In this document: in pieces, positions 51,914-61,156 of the stretch | How the letters are laid out: each line of letters begins with the position of its first letter | Numbering within the stretch: position 1 is the first letter of the stretch | From: Pseudomonas sp. SORT22 | GTDB lineage: Bacteria > Pseudomonadota > Gammaproteobacteria > Pseudomonadales > Pseudomonadaceae | Length of the DNA: 64,000 nt | Assembly (NCBI RefSeq): GCF_018417635.1 | Contig: NZ_CP071007.1 | Span: 3,348,501-3,412,500, forward strand | Reading direction: 5' to 3' | Made by a program: the position numbers and the translations under genes | Notes under the pieces: model-generated | Seen by the model: only the letters and a program-made list of their open reading frames with translations | Database searches by the model: none | Told to the model about the DNA's origin: nothing

Positions 51914-52837
51914 ATGGACCCGTTCGACAGTCGCCAGGCCGATGAGCTTGCCACCCTCCTGGCGCTGTTCGAGCACGGCTCGTTTGCCGCTGCCGGGCGC
52001 ACGCTGCAGCGCCACCCGTCGGTGCTGTCCAAGCGCCTCGGGGCCCTGGAACAGCGCTTAGGCATTCGCCTGGTCGAGCGCACCACCCGCCAGTTGCGCT
52101 TCACCGACGAAGGCGCACGCCTGGTCGAGCGCCTGCGCCAGGCCGCCAGCCTGATCAGCGAGGCCGAGCGCGAAGCCGCCGAAGGTGCGACCCAGGTGCG
52201 CGGGCGCCTGCGCATCGCCCTGCCCTCGTCCATGGGCCGGCTGTGGCTGAGCCCGATGCTTGCCGAGTTTGCCCTGGCGTTTCCCCAGGTGCAGCTTGAG
52301 ACCGAATACGCCGAACGTTTTGTCGATATCGTCGCCGAAGGCTTCGATGCGGCGATCCGCATTGGCGAGCTGGCCGACAGCCGCCTGGTGGCGCGCAAGC
52401 TCTGTGAGCACCGGCGTATCCTCTGCGCAGCGCCAGCCTACCTGCAACAGCACGGCCAGCCGCAAACCCCGGCCGACCTCGCCGGGCATAACTGCCTGGG
52501 TTTTACCGGCCTGCGTTCGTACCCGGAGTGGCGCCTGGCCGGTCTGGGCCAGCAACACACGGTTAAAGTGCGCGGCTCGCTGGTCAGCAACGACAACGAA
52601 GCGCTGCTGACCGCCGCCCGGGCCGGGGTTGGCATCCTTGCCGGTGGCGACTGGCTGATGCAGCACGACCTCGACAGCGGCCGCCTGCTGCGGGTGCTGC
52701 CCGACTGGCAGCTGGATGCCGACGCCGGCATTTACCTGGTGCGCCCCGGCGCCCGCTACAACAGCGCCGCGACCCTCGCCTTCAAGCAGTGGATCGAGGC
52801 GCGCTTTGCCCACGGCGCGCCCTGGCGCAGCCGCTAG
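51914..52837 (+). CDS. LysR family transcriptional regulator
   Basis: A 307-residue regulator with an N-terminal HTH (ELATLLALFEHGSFAAAGRTLQRHPSVLSKRLGALEQRLG) and an effector-binding domain of the DmlR/AaeR-like type (GRLRIALPSSMGRLWLSPMLAEF, YLQQHGQPQTPADLAGHNCLGF). It is co-directional with the quinone oxidoreductase 18 bases upstream. Its stop overlaps the stop of the convergent ABC ATPase gene. Ligand unknown. Confidence 0.9.
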   Translation: MDPFDSRQADELATLLALFEHGSFAAAGRTLQRHPSVLSKRLGALEQRLGIRLVERTTRQLRFTDEGARLVERLRQAASLISEAEREAAEGATQVRGRLRIALPSSMGRLWLSPMLAEFALAFPQVQLETEYAERFVDIVAEGFDAAIRIGELADSRLVARKLCEHRRILCAAPAYLQQHGQPQTPADLAGHNCLGFTGLRSYPEWRLAGLGQQHTVKVRGSLVSNDNEALLTAARAGVGILAGGDWLMQHDLDSGRLLRVLPDWQLDADAGIYLVRPGARYNSAATLAFKQWIEARFAHGAPWRSR

Positions 52838-54648
52838 ACCGCCGCCAGGCGTGGCGTATGGGCCAGCAGGCTCTGGGTGTAGCGGTCTGCCGGTCTGTCC
52901 AGCACCTGATCCACCGGGCCCTGCTCAACGATGCGCCCCTGCTGGATCACCACCACCCGATCGGCAATCGCCCGCACCACCCCCAGGTCGTGGGTGACGA
53001 ACACCAGGGTCATGCCTTCGCCTTGCAGTTGCTTGAGCAACGCCAGGATCGCCGCCTGCACCGAAACGTCCAGCGCCGAGGTCACTTCATCGCAGATCAG
53101 CACGCTGGGTTCGCACACTAGCGCGCGGGCAATCGCCACCCGCTGGCGCTCGCCACCGGAGAGGTGATGGGGGTACTTGTCAGCCACCGAGGCGGGTAAG
53201 GCCACCCGCTGCAGGGCCGCCTCGATACGCGCCCGGCAGGCCTGGCCCTTGAGTTTGAAGAAGTGCTCCAGCGGCGCCTGCAGGCACTGGGCCACGGTCT
53301 GCCGGGGGTTCAGGGCGCGGTACGGGTTCTGAAAAACATACTGGATGCGATGTCGGCTGGCGCTGGGCCGCTGCCGGGCCAGCAGGCTCAACGGCTGGCC
53401 GTCGAAACGCAGCTCACCGCTGGCGTTGTCGCCAAGGCCTGCCAGGGTGCGGGCCAGGCTGGTCTTGCCCGAGCCAGACTCGCCGACCACCGCCAGGCAT
53501 TCGCCTGCCTGCACGTCGAGGGCCAGGTCGAACAGCACCTGGCGGTCGTAGCTGAGGTTCAGATTGCTGATCGCCAGCAGCGGTGCCTGATCGGCGCGAA
53601 TCGCCCGAACCTGCAGCGCCGCGATCGGTGCTGGTGCCTCAAGCTGCGGATGCAGGCAAGCGACCTGTTGCTGCGCCTCGAGGGTTTGCAAGCCCGGCTC
53701 GGCCTGTTCACAGGCAGCCGTTCGCCGTGGGCAGCGCGGCGCAAACGCGCAGCCATGGGCACGCTGGCCCGGCGCCGGGGCATGGCCGGGAATTGCTTGC
53801 AGCGGGTGCTGGCGGGCAACGTCTGGAATCGCCGCCAGCAAGCCCAGGGTGTAAGGGTGGCTGGGGCGGGCGAACAGCCGTTCGCGGCTCGCGACTTCGA
53901 CGATGCGCCCGGCGTACATGACCATCACCCGGTCGACCAGGTCCTTGATCACCGCCAGGTCGTGGGACACGTACACCGCCGCCACGCCCTGCTCCTTGCA
54001 CAGCCGGCGCAGGGTTTGCAGGATGTGCGCCTGGGTGCTGACATCCAGCGCCGTGGTCGGCTCGTCGAGGACGATCAGCCGTGGACGCAACACGAAGGCC
54101 AGGGCGAGCATCACCCGCTGTTGCTGGCCGCCAGACAACTGATGAGGGAAGCGCCGCAGGAACTCGGCGTCGCCCGGCAGGCCGACGTCTATCAGGGTCT
54201 GCTGCAGGCGCTGTTGCTGCGCCTCCTTTGCCAATTGCGGTTCGTGGGCGTGCAGGGTTTCCAGCAACAAGCGGCCGATGCGCAGCGCCGGGTTGAGGGC
54301 TTGCGCCGGGTCCTGGGCGACGTAGCCGATCAGCCCGCCACGGGCCTGGCGCAGGGCTTCGCCGCGCAGCTCAAGGAGGCTGACGTCGGCGACCGCGATC
54401 TGCCCGGTGGCAATCCGTGCACCGCGCCGGGCGTGGGTCAGCAAGGCGGTGGCCAGGGTGGTCTTGCCCGAGCCGGACTCACCGACCAGGCCGAGGATTT
54501 CACCGGGGGCCAGGCTGAAGTTGATGTGGTCGATGATGTCGGCGCTTGTGTTGAGTTCAACCCGCAGGTTTTGCACCCGCAGGGCCGGCTTTTCGCGGGT
54601 CAAGCCTGTGGGAGCGGGCTTGACCCGCGATGGCGCATAGGAATTCAT
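52834..54648 (-). CDS. ABC importer ATPase, fused DppD-DppF type
   Basis: A 604-residue cytoplasmic protein with two complete nucleotide-binding domains. The first has GESGSGKTTLATALL and LSGGQQQRVMLALAF plus the oligopeptide/nickel C-terminal extension (HGCAFAPRCPRRTAACEQAEP, Cys-rich). The second has GESGSGKTSLARTL and LSGGERQRVAIARAL. This is the GsiA/YejF arrangement for peptide-type importers. The ATG overlaps the permease stop (ATGA). Residues about 8-19 (RVKPAPTGLTRE) are encoded by a REP element lying inside the gene, so the N-terminal tail is foreign to the fold. Last gene of the sulfur operon. Confidence 0.93.
   Translation of the reverse strand: MNSYAPSRVKPAPTGLTREKPALRVQNLRVELNTSADIIDHINFSLAPGEILGLVGESGSGKTTLATALLTHARRGARIATGQIAVADVSLLELRGEALRQARGGLIGYVAQDPAQALNPALRIGRLLLETLHAHEPQLAKEAQQQRLQQTLIDVGLPGDAEFLRRFPHQLSGGQQQRVMLALAFVLRPRLIVLDEPTTALDVSTQAHILQTLRRLCKEQGVAAVYVSHDLAVIKDLVDRVMVMYAGRIVEVASRERLFARPSHPYTLGLLAAIPDVARQHPLQAIPGHAPAPGQRAHGCAFAPRCPRRTAACEQAEPGLQTLEAQQQVACLHPQLEAPAPIAALQVRAIRADQAPLLAISNLNLSYDRQVLFDLALDVQAGECLAVVGESGSGKTSLARTLAGLGDNASGELRFDGQPLSLLARQRPSASRHRIQYVFQNPYRALNPRQTVAQCLQAPLEHFFKLKGQACRARIEAALQRVALPASVADKYPHHLSGGERQRVAIARALVCEPSVLICDEVTSALDVSVQAAILALLKQLQGEGMTLVFVTHDLGVVRAIADRVVVIQQGRIVEQGPVDQVLDRPADRYTQSLLAHTPRLAAV
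54594..54632 (-). repeat. REP stem-loop inside the ABC ATPase coding region
   Basis: CGCGGGTCAAGCC (54594-54606) and GGCTTGACCCGCG (54617-54629) are a perfect 13-bp inverted repeat, containing the Pseudomonas REP core (minus strand GCGGGTCAAGCCCGCTCCCACAGG). It sits 19 bases after the ATPase start codon, in frame, and encodes a proline-rich tail. REP elements are normally extragenic. In mRNA the hairpin would lie just after the start and could dampen ATPase translation. Confidence 0.85.
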
Positions 54649-55463
54649 CGGCGCTCTCCCGCGCTGTGCCGGGCAATGCCTTCGGCGAAGATGTTGGTGC
54701 CGTAGGCGAACACCCCGATCAGCAGCGCCGGGGCCAATACCGCCCAGGGCTGAACCAGCAGGCCAGCCTGGTTTTCATTGATCATCAGGCCCCAGTCGGC
54801 AGCCGGCGGCGCCACGCCGTACCCCAGGTAACTGAGGCCCGAGAGCATGCCGATGCCCCAGGTGAGCATGTTGCCAAAGTGCACCAGCAACGGCGTGAGC
54901 ACGTTGGGCAGGATCTCGCGCACAAGGATGCGCGTGCGCGAAAAGCCCATCATCTGCGCCGCCTCGACGAACTCCTGGCTGGCCACCGCTACCGCGCTAC
55001 CCCGGGCCAGTCGGATCACCCCGGGGGTGAAGGCAATGGCCACGGTAAGCACGATCAGCCACGGCGCGCGGCCGAGCATCGAGACGATCAACAGCACCAG
55101 GATCAGGTCGGGGAACGCCAGCCAGACATCCGCAAGCCAGGTGATCGCCTGGTCCAGGCGCTGGCGCGACAGACCGGCCAGCAGACCCAGTACGGTGCCG
55201 ACGACCAAAGCAATCGCCGCTGCCGCCAACGACATCCACAAAATCGACAGGCCGCCATTGAGCAACCGCGACAGCACGTCATGGCCAAGAAAATCATGGC
55301 CCAGCGGCGCATCCGTTGCCGGCGTGCCGTACACCCCGCCGACCATGTCGGTGGGCGCATGGGGCGCCAGCCACGGCCCGAACAGCGCCAGGAGGACAAT
55401 GGCCAGGGTCACCAGGGCGCCGCGGCGAATCTGCGGCTCACGCCACCAGCGTGAATTGAACAT
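54645..55463 (-). CDS. ABC importer permease, DppC type
   Basis: A 272-residue inner-membrane subunit of a peptide/nickel-type importer. It has about five helices, the N-terminal REP-QIRRGALVTLAIVLLALFGPWLAPHAP typical of DppC/OppC, GHDFLGHDVLSRLLNGG, and the EAA loop EFVEAAQMMGFSRTRILVREILPNV. It overlaps the ATPase gene by four bases and follows DppB by twelve. Confidence 0.93.
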   Translation of the reverse strand: MFNSRWWREPQIRRGALVTLAIVLLALFGPWLAPHAPTDMVGGVYGTPATDAPLGHDFLGHDVLSRLLNGGLSILWMSLAAAAIALVVGTVLGLLAGLSRQRLDQAITWLADVWLAFPDLILVLLIVSMLGRAPWLIVLTVAIAFTPGVIRLARGSAVAVASQEFVEAAQMMGFSRTRILVREILPNVLTPLLVHFGNMLTWGIGMLSGLSYLGYGVAPPAADWGLMINENQAGLLVQPWAVLAPALLIGVFAYGTNIFAEGIARHSAGERR

Positions 55464-55475
55464 GGGCGATTCCTC

Positions 55476-56537
55476 TCAAGGGGCTTTGGCTGCCGGGCGC
55501 CGCCACCAACTCTGGATACCACGGCGGTTGCGCTGGATCAGGGTGGCACGGCGGGCGGTGCGCAGTTTTGGGGTCAGCAGCACGGTGAGCAGGTCGGCCA
55601 CCAGGTTGATCAGCACCACCCCGAGGGTGATCACCAGCACCACGCCCTGCACCAGCGGCAGGTCGCGCATCTGGATCGCGCTGTTGAGCTGGGTGCCGAT
55701 GCCCGGGTAGCTGAAGATTACCTCGGCAAGCAAGGCGCCGCCGATCAAGGTGCGCAGGGTCAGGGCCACGCCCTGGATCGCCGGCACCAGGGCATTGGGC
55801 AAGGTGTGGCGCCAGACGATGCGCCATTCGGCGATGCCGCGCAGGCGCGCCGCGCTGACGTAGTCCGACTCCAGCGCTTCGATCATCGAGGCGCGGACCA
55901 TGCGCGCCAGGTACGGCAGCGACGACAGGCTCAACGCGAAGATCGGCAGCAGCAGGTACTCAAGCTGCTGCCACAGGGCCTTGTCCGGATCAAGGATCGA
56001 CACCGCCGGCAGCAGGTTGACCTGGGGCATGGAGAACAGCAGCACCAGGCCGATGGCCAGCAAGAACCCCGGCGTGGCTTTAAGGAAGATCAGCGCCGAC
56101 AGGCCAAAACGGTCCAGGCGGCTGTCGCGGCGCAAAGCCAGGCTGACGCCGATGCCCAAGGCCAGCGGCACCACCAGTACCAGCACGCCGGCCAGCAGCG
56201 CCAGGGTATTGCCGAAGCGGCTGAAAATGATCGAGGCCACCGGCTGGCTGGAGTCCAGCGAGATGCCCAAGTCACCGCGCAGCACCTGGCCAAGCCAGCT
56301 GCAATACTGCACCAGGATCGGCCGGTTCAGGCCCAGTTGCTCGCGCAGGGTCAGCACGCTTTGCAGCGGCGCCTCGGGGCCGAGGATGACCCGCGCCGGG
56401 TCCGACGGCAATGCCTGGGTGGCGATGAACACCACCAGGCTGATAACCCAGGCGGTAAGCAGGCCGTAGCCCAGGCGGCCGATGAACCAGGGCAGCCAGG
56501 CAGGCAGTCGGGAAGTTCGTGCGCAGGGTTCAGGCAT
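55476..56537 (-). CDS. ABC importer permease, DppB type
   Basis: A 353-residue inner-membrane subunit with six helices. It has the DppB signatures FIATQALPSDPARVILG, LREQLGLNRPILVQYCSWLGQVLRGDLGIS, and the EAA loop DYVSAARLRGIAEWRIVWRHTLPNALVP. It begins eight bases before the end of the binding-protein gene. A slightly long C-terminal tail (NRRGIQSWWRRPAAKAP) is unremarkable. Confidence 0.93.
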   Translation of the reverse strand: MPEPCARTSRLPAWLPWFIGRLGYGLLTAWVISLVVFIATQALPSDPARVILGPEAPLQSVLTLREQLGLNRPILVQYCSWLGQVLRGDLGISLDSSQPVASIIFSRFGNTLALLAGVLVLVVPLALGIGVSLALRRDSRLDRFGLSALIFLKATPGFLLAIGLVLLFSMPQVNLLPAVSILDPDKALWQQLEYLLLPIFALSLSSLPYLARMVRASMIEALESDYVSAARLRGIAEWRIVWRHTLPNALVPAIQGVALTLRTLIGGALLAEVIFSYPGIGTQLNSAIQMRDLPLVQGVVLVITLGVVLINLVADLLTVLLTPKLRTARRATLIQRNRRGIQSWWRRPAAKAP

Positions 56538-58101
56538 GGTTCAACCACAGGCTGTCAAAGCGCCAGGAGGCGAAGGTGGTCTGTTCGCCGTGCAAGCCGC
56601 CGACCTTGCTGGAGGCGGCATCGAGCACGTCGGTAAAGCCCCAGATCAGCAAGCCGCCGCGTTGGTGCTGGATGCTCTGGGCCTCGTGCACCAGTTGCTT
56701 GCGCCGCTCAAGGTCGGGCTGGCCAAGGGCCTGGGTGAACAGCTCGGAGAAACGCTCATCGCGAAAATTGCTGCGGTTGTAGATCGCCAGCGGCGCGTCG
56801 TTGTGCAGGCCGGTGGCCAGGAAGCCACGGGCAGGCGTGGAGCCTGGCGACATCAGCCACTGCTCTTTCTGCGGGCCGTTGAACACCGAGCTGTCCACGG
56901 GTGTGACCTTGACCTGGACCCCGGCCTTCTTCGCCTGTTGAGCGAACACCAGCGCGGCGTTGACTTCGTTGGCGGTGGTGGTCAGCTCGACGCGCAGGTC
57001 GGTGGCACCGGCCTGGCGCAGCAGCGAGCGGGCCTGGTCGAGGTCGTAGCCGCGCTGGGCGATGGCGTGGTTGTAGGTCGGGTCTTGCGGCGAATACAGG
57101 TCGTTGGCGATGCGCCCGAAACCATTGAGGCCACGGCCGATCAGCTCTTGCCGATCGGCCAGCAGGCGAAAGGCCTGACGCACCCGCTCGTCCTGGAACG
57201 GCGCCTTGGCGGTGTTGAGGTTGAAGCCGCTGAACGAGGTGGTGGGCGAGACCACCAGTTGCAAGCGTGGGTCGGCCTTGATCAGGGCGCTGTGCTCGGC
57301 CTGCACACCGCTGGCGACGTCGATCTGCCCGGCGCGCAGGGCGGCGACCCGCGACACCTGGTCCTTGAATTCGATGATCTCCAGCTCGTCGGCGTAGGGC
57401 TGGTTGGGTTTGTAGTAATTCTCGAAGCGGGTGAACAGCGCGCGCTGGCCTGGCACGAAGCTTTTCAGCCGGTACGGCCCCGCCCCCACCGGGTTGCTTA
57501 GCGGATCGTAATCGGTCGGCACGATAGCGCCGAAGGCAATCAGGGTTTCGTCCAGCGGGAAGAAGCTGCGGCCCTGCTTGAAGCGGATCTCGATGGTACG
57601 CTCATCGAGCTTGCGCAAGGCCTGGCGGTCGATGGCACCGACCAGCCCGGCAAACGGCGAGGCCAGTTTCGGGTCGGTCAGGCGCAGGATCGAAAACAGC
57701 ATGTCGTCGGCAGTGATGCTCTTGCCATGGTGGAACTCCAGGCCCGGCTTGATGCGGATGGTCCAGGCGCTGGCATCGGCGTTGGGCTCGGCGAATTCGG
57801 CCAGGCCCAGGCGCGTGCTGACGTCGTCGTTCCACTCCCAGAACTTGCTGTACAACGCCCAGCCGCGAATGATCCCGCCGCCAGACGGCTTGTGGGCATC
57901 AAGATTGCCGGCCTGGTCGCCGTCGATGATGCCAACCCGCAAGCGCCCGCCACGCACCGGCTGGGTGGGCCGGCTGATGGCGCCGACCACCGCCGGCTCG
58001 CCGGCGCCGCAACCTGTGAGCAAACTGGAGCCGAGCAACAGGCCGCCCCCGACGGCCAGGCTGTTGCCGAGAAACACCCGGCGGGAAAATTCGTTTGGCA
58101 T
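56530..58101 (-). CDS. Extracellular solute-binding lipoprotein, family 5 (peptide/nickel type), Tat-like signal
   Basis: A 523-residue binding protein for the adjacent importer. The N-terminus NEFSRRVFLGNSLAVGGGLL has a twin-arginine motif followed by a lipobox LLTGC, so it is probably exported folded and lipid-anchored. The family-5 signature is near residues 95-120 (TSRLGLAEFAEPNADASAWTIRIKPGLEFHHGKSITADD). The start at 58101 has AAGGAG seven bases upstream; an earlier in-frame start lacks one. Location between flavin monooxygenase and permeases suggests import of an organosulfur compound or peptide-like thioether. Ligand unknown. Confidence 0.91.
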   Translation of the reverse strand: MPNEFSRRVFLGNSLAVGGGLLLGSSLLTGCGAGEPAVVGAISRPTQPVRGGRLRVGIIDGDQAGNLDAHKPSGGGIIRGWALYSKFWEWNDDVSTRLGLAEFAEPNADASAWTIRIKPGLEFHHGKSITADDMLFSILRLTDPKLASPFAGLVGAIDRQALRKLDERTIEIRFKQGRSFFPLDETLIAFGAIVPTDYDPLSNPVGAGPYRLKSFVPGQRALFTRFENYYKPNQPYADELEIIEFKDQVSRVAALRAGQIDVASGVQAEHSALIKADPRLQLVVSPTTSFSGFNLNTAKAPFQDERVRQAFRLLADRQELIGRGLNGFGRIANDLYSPQDPTYNHAIAQRGYDLDQARSLLRQAGATDLRVELTTTANEVNAALVFAQQAKKAGVQVKVTPVDSSVFNGPQKEQWLMSPGSTPARGFLATGLHNDAPLAIYNRSNFRDERFSELFTQALGQPDLERRKQLVHEAQSIQHQRGGLLIWGFTDVLDAASSKVGGLHGEQTTFASWRFDSLWLNHA

Positions 58102-58111
58102 GGGCAACTCC

Positions 58112-59287
58112 TTAAGCCGGTTCGGCAACCGTGCGCGCACTCAGGTGCGCAATGTCGAAACCGTGGTCCAGGTCGAGCAAGGGGAACAGCAGGTCGGCGA
58201 CCCGGTGGGCTTCATCAATCAGCGGGAAGCCCGAGAGGATGAACGCCGAGGTGCCCTGGGCCTCGTACTCGCGAATCCGCTCGGCCACCTGCTCGGCGCT
58301 GCCGACCAGGTAGGTACCGGCCGCCGGGCCGAGAATGTTGAAGCCGAACAGGCTCGGGCCGGTCCAGACGTTGGGATAGATCTCAAGCTCCCGCGCGGTG
58401 GGCAGGCGGCCGTCGCGAATGCTCTGCACATTGCGCTGGATCTGCGGGTTGTCGCTGCTGAAGGTTTCCAGGCTCTGCCCGGGCGGCAACTGGCGTTCGA
58501 TGGCGGCGCGGGCGGTGGCCAGCGAAGTCTGCTGCAGCAGTTTTTCGGCGTGGGCCCAGGCCTCTTCCTCGGTTTCGCGCACGATGATCTGCAGGCGCGT
58601 GCCAAAGGTCAGTTCGCGGCCGATCTTCGCCGCCTCCGCCGCCACCCGGCGGAACTTGTCGCCGAGCTTCGGCGGGGTGTCGGCAAAGCTCAGGTAGACG
58701 TCCAGCAATTGCACCGAATGAGCCACGCCCGGGCCCGAGGTGCCGGCGCCCCACAGTGGCACGCTGGCACGTTTTGGCGGGTGCCAGCCGCCCAGCGGGT
58801 GACGTGCCGCCGCAGCCGGGCGCGGCGCCAGCTTGACGTACTGACCGTCAAAGCCTGCGGTTTCGCCGGCATAAATACTCTGGAACGCACGCCAGTATTC
58901 CAGGCTGAACTGGTAGCGCTCGTCGTGCGGGTAATGCACGCCGAGGGTGGCCAGGCCGGCGTCGCTGCCGTTGACCACGTTGAACAACAGGCGGCCGTTG
59001 GAGAACTCGTCAAAAGTCAGCGCCCACTTGGCCAGCACCGCCGGCGACAGCTCGCCCGGATGCTGGGCCACCAGAAAACGCAGGCGCTCGGTGGCGTCGA
59101 TCAGCGCGGCGGCCACTGCCAGGCTTTCGTTGGGGCTTGAACCCAGCAGCGAGCCGTAGTAACCCAGGCGATCGCTGGCCACCGCCAGTTGCTTGAGGTG
59201 GGCGAAATCGGTTTTCCAGCGCCCCTGGGCTTCCCACGGATAGGGGCCATCGGGGCTGGTCAGGTACCAGAGAATTTTCACTGCCAT
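58112..59287 (-). CDS. LLM-class flavin-dependent monooxygenase (SsuD/DszA-like)
   Basis: A 391-residue cytoplasmic FMNH2-dependent monooxygenase of the bacterial luciferase fold. It shows LWYLTSPDGPYPW, SPNESLAVAAALIDATERLRFLVAQHPGELSPAVLAKWALTFDEFSNGRLLFNVVNG, HYPHDERYQFSLEYWRAF and the substrate loop PLWGAGTSGPGV. SsuD, MsuD and DszA cleave C-S bonds of sulfonates or sulfones with a separate flavin reductase. No reductase is encoded here. It lies between the class II aldolase and the ABC binding protein and probably opens an organosulfur substrate. Confidence 0.92.
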   Translation of the reverse strand: MAVKILWYLTSPDGPYPWEAQGRWKTDFAHLKQLAVASDRLGYYGSLLGSSPNESLAVAAALIDATERLRFLVAQHPGELSPAVLAKWALTFDEFSNGRLLFNVVNGSDAGLATLGVHYPHDERYQFSLEYWRAFQSIYAGETAGFDGQYVKLAPRPAAAARHPLGGWHPPKRASVPLWGAGTSGPGVAHSVQLLDVYLSFADTPPKLGDKFRRVAAEAAKIGRELTFGTRLQIIVRETEEEAWAHAEKLLQQTSLATARAAIERQLPPGQSLETFSSDNPQIQRNVQSIRDGRLPTARELEIYPNVWTGPSLFGFNILGPAAGTYLVGSAEQVAERIREYEAQGTSAFILSGFPLIDEAHRVADLLFPLLDLDHGFDIAHLSARTVAEPA

Positions 59288-59296
59288 GGTCTTTCC

Positions 59297-60031
59297 TCAG
59301 GCGCGAATGCGGTCGGTGGCGGGAATCAGGCCCAGCTCGCTGGCCTTGTCGATCAGCCTGCTCATCTTCCATTGCTGGGTGAGCACGCCCGGGCCGAAGG
59401 GCCGCGAGCCGCCGATGGCTTCGGCCAGCAGTTGCAGTTGCGCGCCCTCCTCCAGCAGCACGATGAACTCGGCAGTGGCGCGCAGGCCCTGCTGGCCCCA
59501 CACCGTGGCGCCACCGTTGGCTTCAAGGATGGCCGGGGTGAAGGGGTTCTCGGCCAGGCGTTCGAGGATGAAATCGACCTCGTCCTGGCGCCGGTCGATG
59601 TAGGTCGGCAGCTCGCGGACCAGCTGGAAGCGCTGCACCGGCACGTAGTTGAACGGCAAGGTGCGCTGGGTCTGGGCCCAGGCGCCGAGGTACGGCGAGT
59701 GCACATGCGACACCGTGGTGATCTGCGCCTGCTCGCGGAACAGTTTGGCGTAACGGCCCAGGCCACCCTTGCCCTGGCCATGCACCAGGTTGCCGGCCAG
59801 GTCGCTGACCGTGGCCTGCAGCGGTTTGCGGTACTCCCACGGCCCCGGGTAGTTGACCGACACCAGCAGCTCGCGCCCCGGTACCCGTTCGATAAAGCCG
59901 ACGGTGCCGTTGGCGGTGATGGTGTTGGTTTCGCGGAACACGGTGAAGGCCTGCCCGGCCTCGTCGAGCACCTGCTCGATGAAGGTTTGCAGCTCGGCGT
60001 CGATCAGGTGCTCGGTGGTCAGTACGGTCAT
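59297..60031 (-). CDS. Class II aldolase/adducin family protein
   Basis: A 244-residue cytoplasmic enzyme with the aldolase II zinc site: SHVHSPYLGAW supplies two His ligands, and a further His is likely in NLVHGQGKGG. NPFTPAILEANGGATVWGQ completes the substrate cleft. Family members cleave or epimerise hydroxyacids and sugar phosphates. Its role in a sulfur operon is not obvious; it may act on a carbon skeleton released after desulfurisation. Gaps to its neighbours are 12 and 9 bases. Confidence 0.87.
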   Translation of the reverse strand: MTVLTTEHLIDAELQTFIEQVLDEAGQAFTVFRETNTITANGTVGFIERVPGRELLVSVNYPGPWEYRKPLQATVSDLAGNLVHGQGKGGLGRYAKLFREQAQITTVSHVHSPYLGAWAQTQRTLPFNYVPVQRFQLVRELPTYIDRRQDEVDFILERLAENPFTPAILEANGGATVWGQQGLRATAEFIVLLEEGAQLQLLAEAIGGSRPFGPGVLTQQWKMSRLIDKASELGLIPATDRIRA

Positions 60032-60043
60032 GGCAATGCTCCT

Positions 60044-61102
60044 TTAAGCGCGGGCGCGGCGTTCAGCCAGCAGTTGCTGGGCGGCTTGCAGTGGACGCGG
60101 GTCGACCCAGTCGGCCAGGGCAAAATCGGCTTCGAGAAAGCCGTGCAGGTTGAGGAAGGTTTTCTGGATGTCGAGGTACGCCAGGCGTTCGGCCGAAAGG
60201 TCCGGGGCCAGGGTGGTATGAAAGTCGCCGCGGTAGGCTTGATCGACGCCTTCGGCACCGGCGCGGGTTTCGTCCTGGAGGATGCGCAGCAGGCCGTCGC
60301 GGTTGTCGCGGGCCCAGTCGGCGGCGCGCAGGGTCTGGGCAAGAAAGCGCACCACCAGCTCGAAGTGATCGTCGAGCAGGCTCTGGTGCACGGTGATCGG
60401 CCGTGGCGTGCCGTTGTTGATGCGATAGCGTGGGTCTGTGATCTGGTCCAGGTCAATGCCCACCACCAGGCCCAGGCGCCGGGCGGCATCGGCGGCGGCA
60501 GCGCCCTTGACGTAGACCGCATCGACCTCGCCGCGCACCAGGTAATCCAGGCCCGACCACAGGCGTTGCAGGCCCTGCTGCGGGGTCGGTGCATCGTCCT
60601 GGGACTGCAGCGCCACCTCCACCAGCTGGACATCATCGAAGCTCAGCCCGGCCAGGCTCAGCGCGCCCTTGTAGCCGTGCAGGCTCATGGCCCGGGCGAT
60701 GCTGCCGGGGCGGTTGGCGCCCCAGGCCGGTAGCGCCAGGCGCTTGCCCTTGAGGTCGGCGGCGCTGCGAATGCCCGAATCCGGGCGCACCAGGATGGTC
60801 TGCCATTCCTCGATCCAGGTCAGGCCGATCAGCCGGCTCGGTGCACCGGCGGCGCGGGCGGCCAACGCCGGCACGTTACCGCCCTCGCGAAACAGCCCGG
60901 GCAGTTGGTGATCGTAGTGGTGATGACCCAGTTGCCGGACTTCCTGCAGGGTTTCTACCGGCAGGCCGTCGGCGGCGAATTCTTCCGTGAGCCAGCCCAG
61001 GGTGTAGGCGATGCCGGAAGCGGTCGGCACCGGGCAGCGGGTGAACCAGAGTTGCTCAAGCGTGGTTGCGCTGGGCAGTGGCAAGGTGGCGGCGATTGTC
61101 AT
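60044..61102 (-). CDS. DszB-like sulfinate desulfinase homologue (binding-protein fold, no signal peptide)
   Basis: A 352-residue protein that automated annotation would call an ABC sulfonate-binding protein. It has no signal peptide or lipobox, so it should be cytoplasmic. The active-site residues of Rhodococcus DszB (Cys27, His60, Arg70 with RXGG) have counterparts here: Cys23 in FTRCPVPT, His60 in GHHHYD, and Arg72 in FREGGNVPAL. The C-terminal GDFHTTLAPDLSAERLAYLD also follows DszB. DszB removes sulfite from an aromatic sulfinate. The start at 61102 is set by GGAG seven bases upstream. First gene of a seven-gene operon with a sigma-54 promoter match 55 bases upstream. The actual substrate is unknown. 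Confidence 0.82.
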   Translation of the reverse strand: MTIAATLPLPSATTLEQLWFTRCPVPTASGIAYTLGWLTEEFAADGLPVETLQEVRQLGHHHYDHQLPGLFREGGNVPALAARAAGAPSRLIGLTWIEEWQTILVRPDSGIRSAADLKGKRLALPAWGANRPGSIARAMSLHGYKGALSLAGLSFDDVQLVEVALQSQDDAPTPQQGLQRLWSGLDYLVRGEVDAVYVKGAAAADAARRLGLVVGIDLDQITDPRYRINNGTPRPITVHQSLLDDHFELVVRFLAQTLRAADWARDNRDGLLRILQDETRAGAEGVDQAYRGDFHTTLAPDLSAERLAYLDIQKTFLNLHGFLEADFALADWVDPRPLQAAQQLLAERRARA

Positions 61103-61156
61103 GGGCATGCTCCATCAAGCGGATCGAATCGGCCAGGTGGCCTGTGCCTGAGCTAT

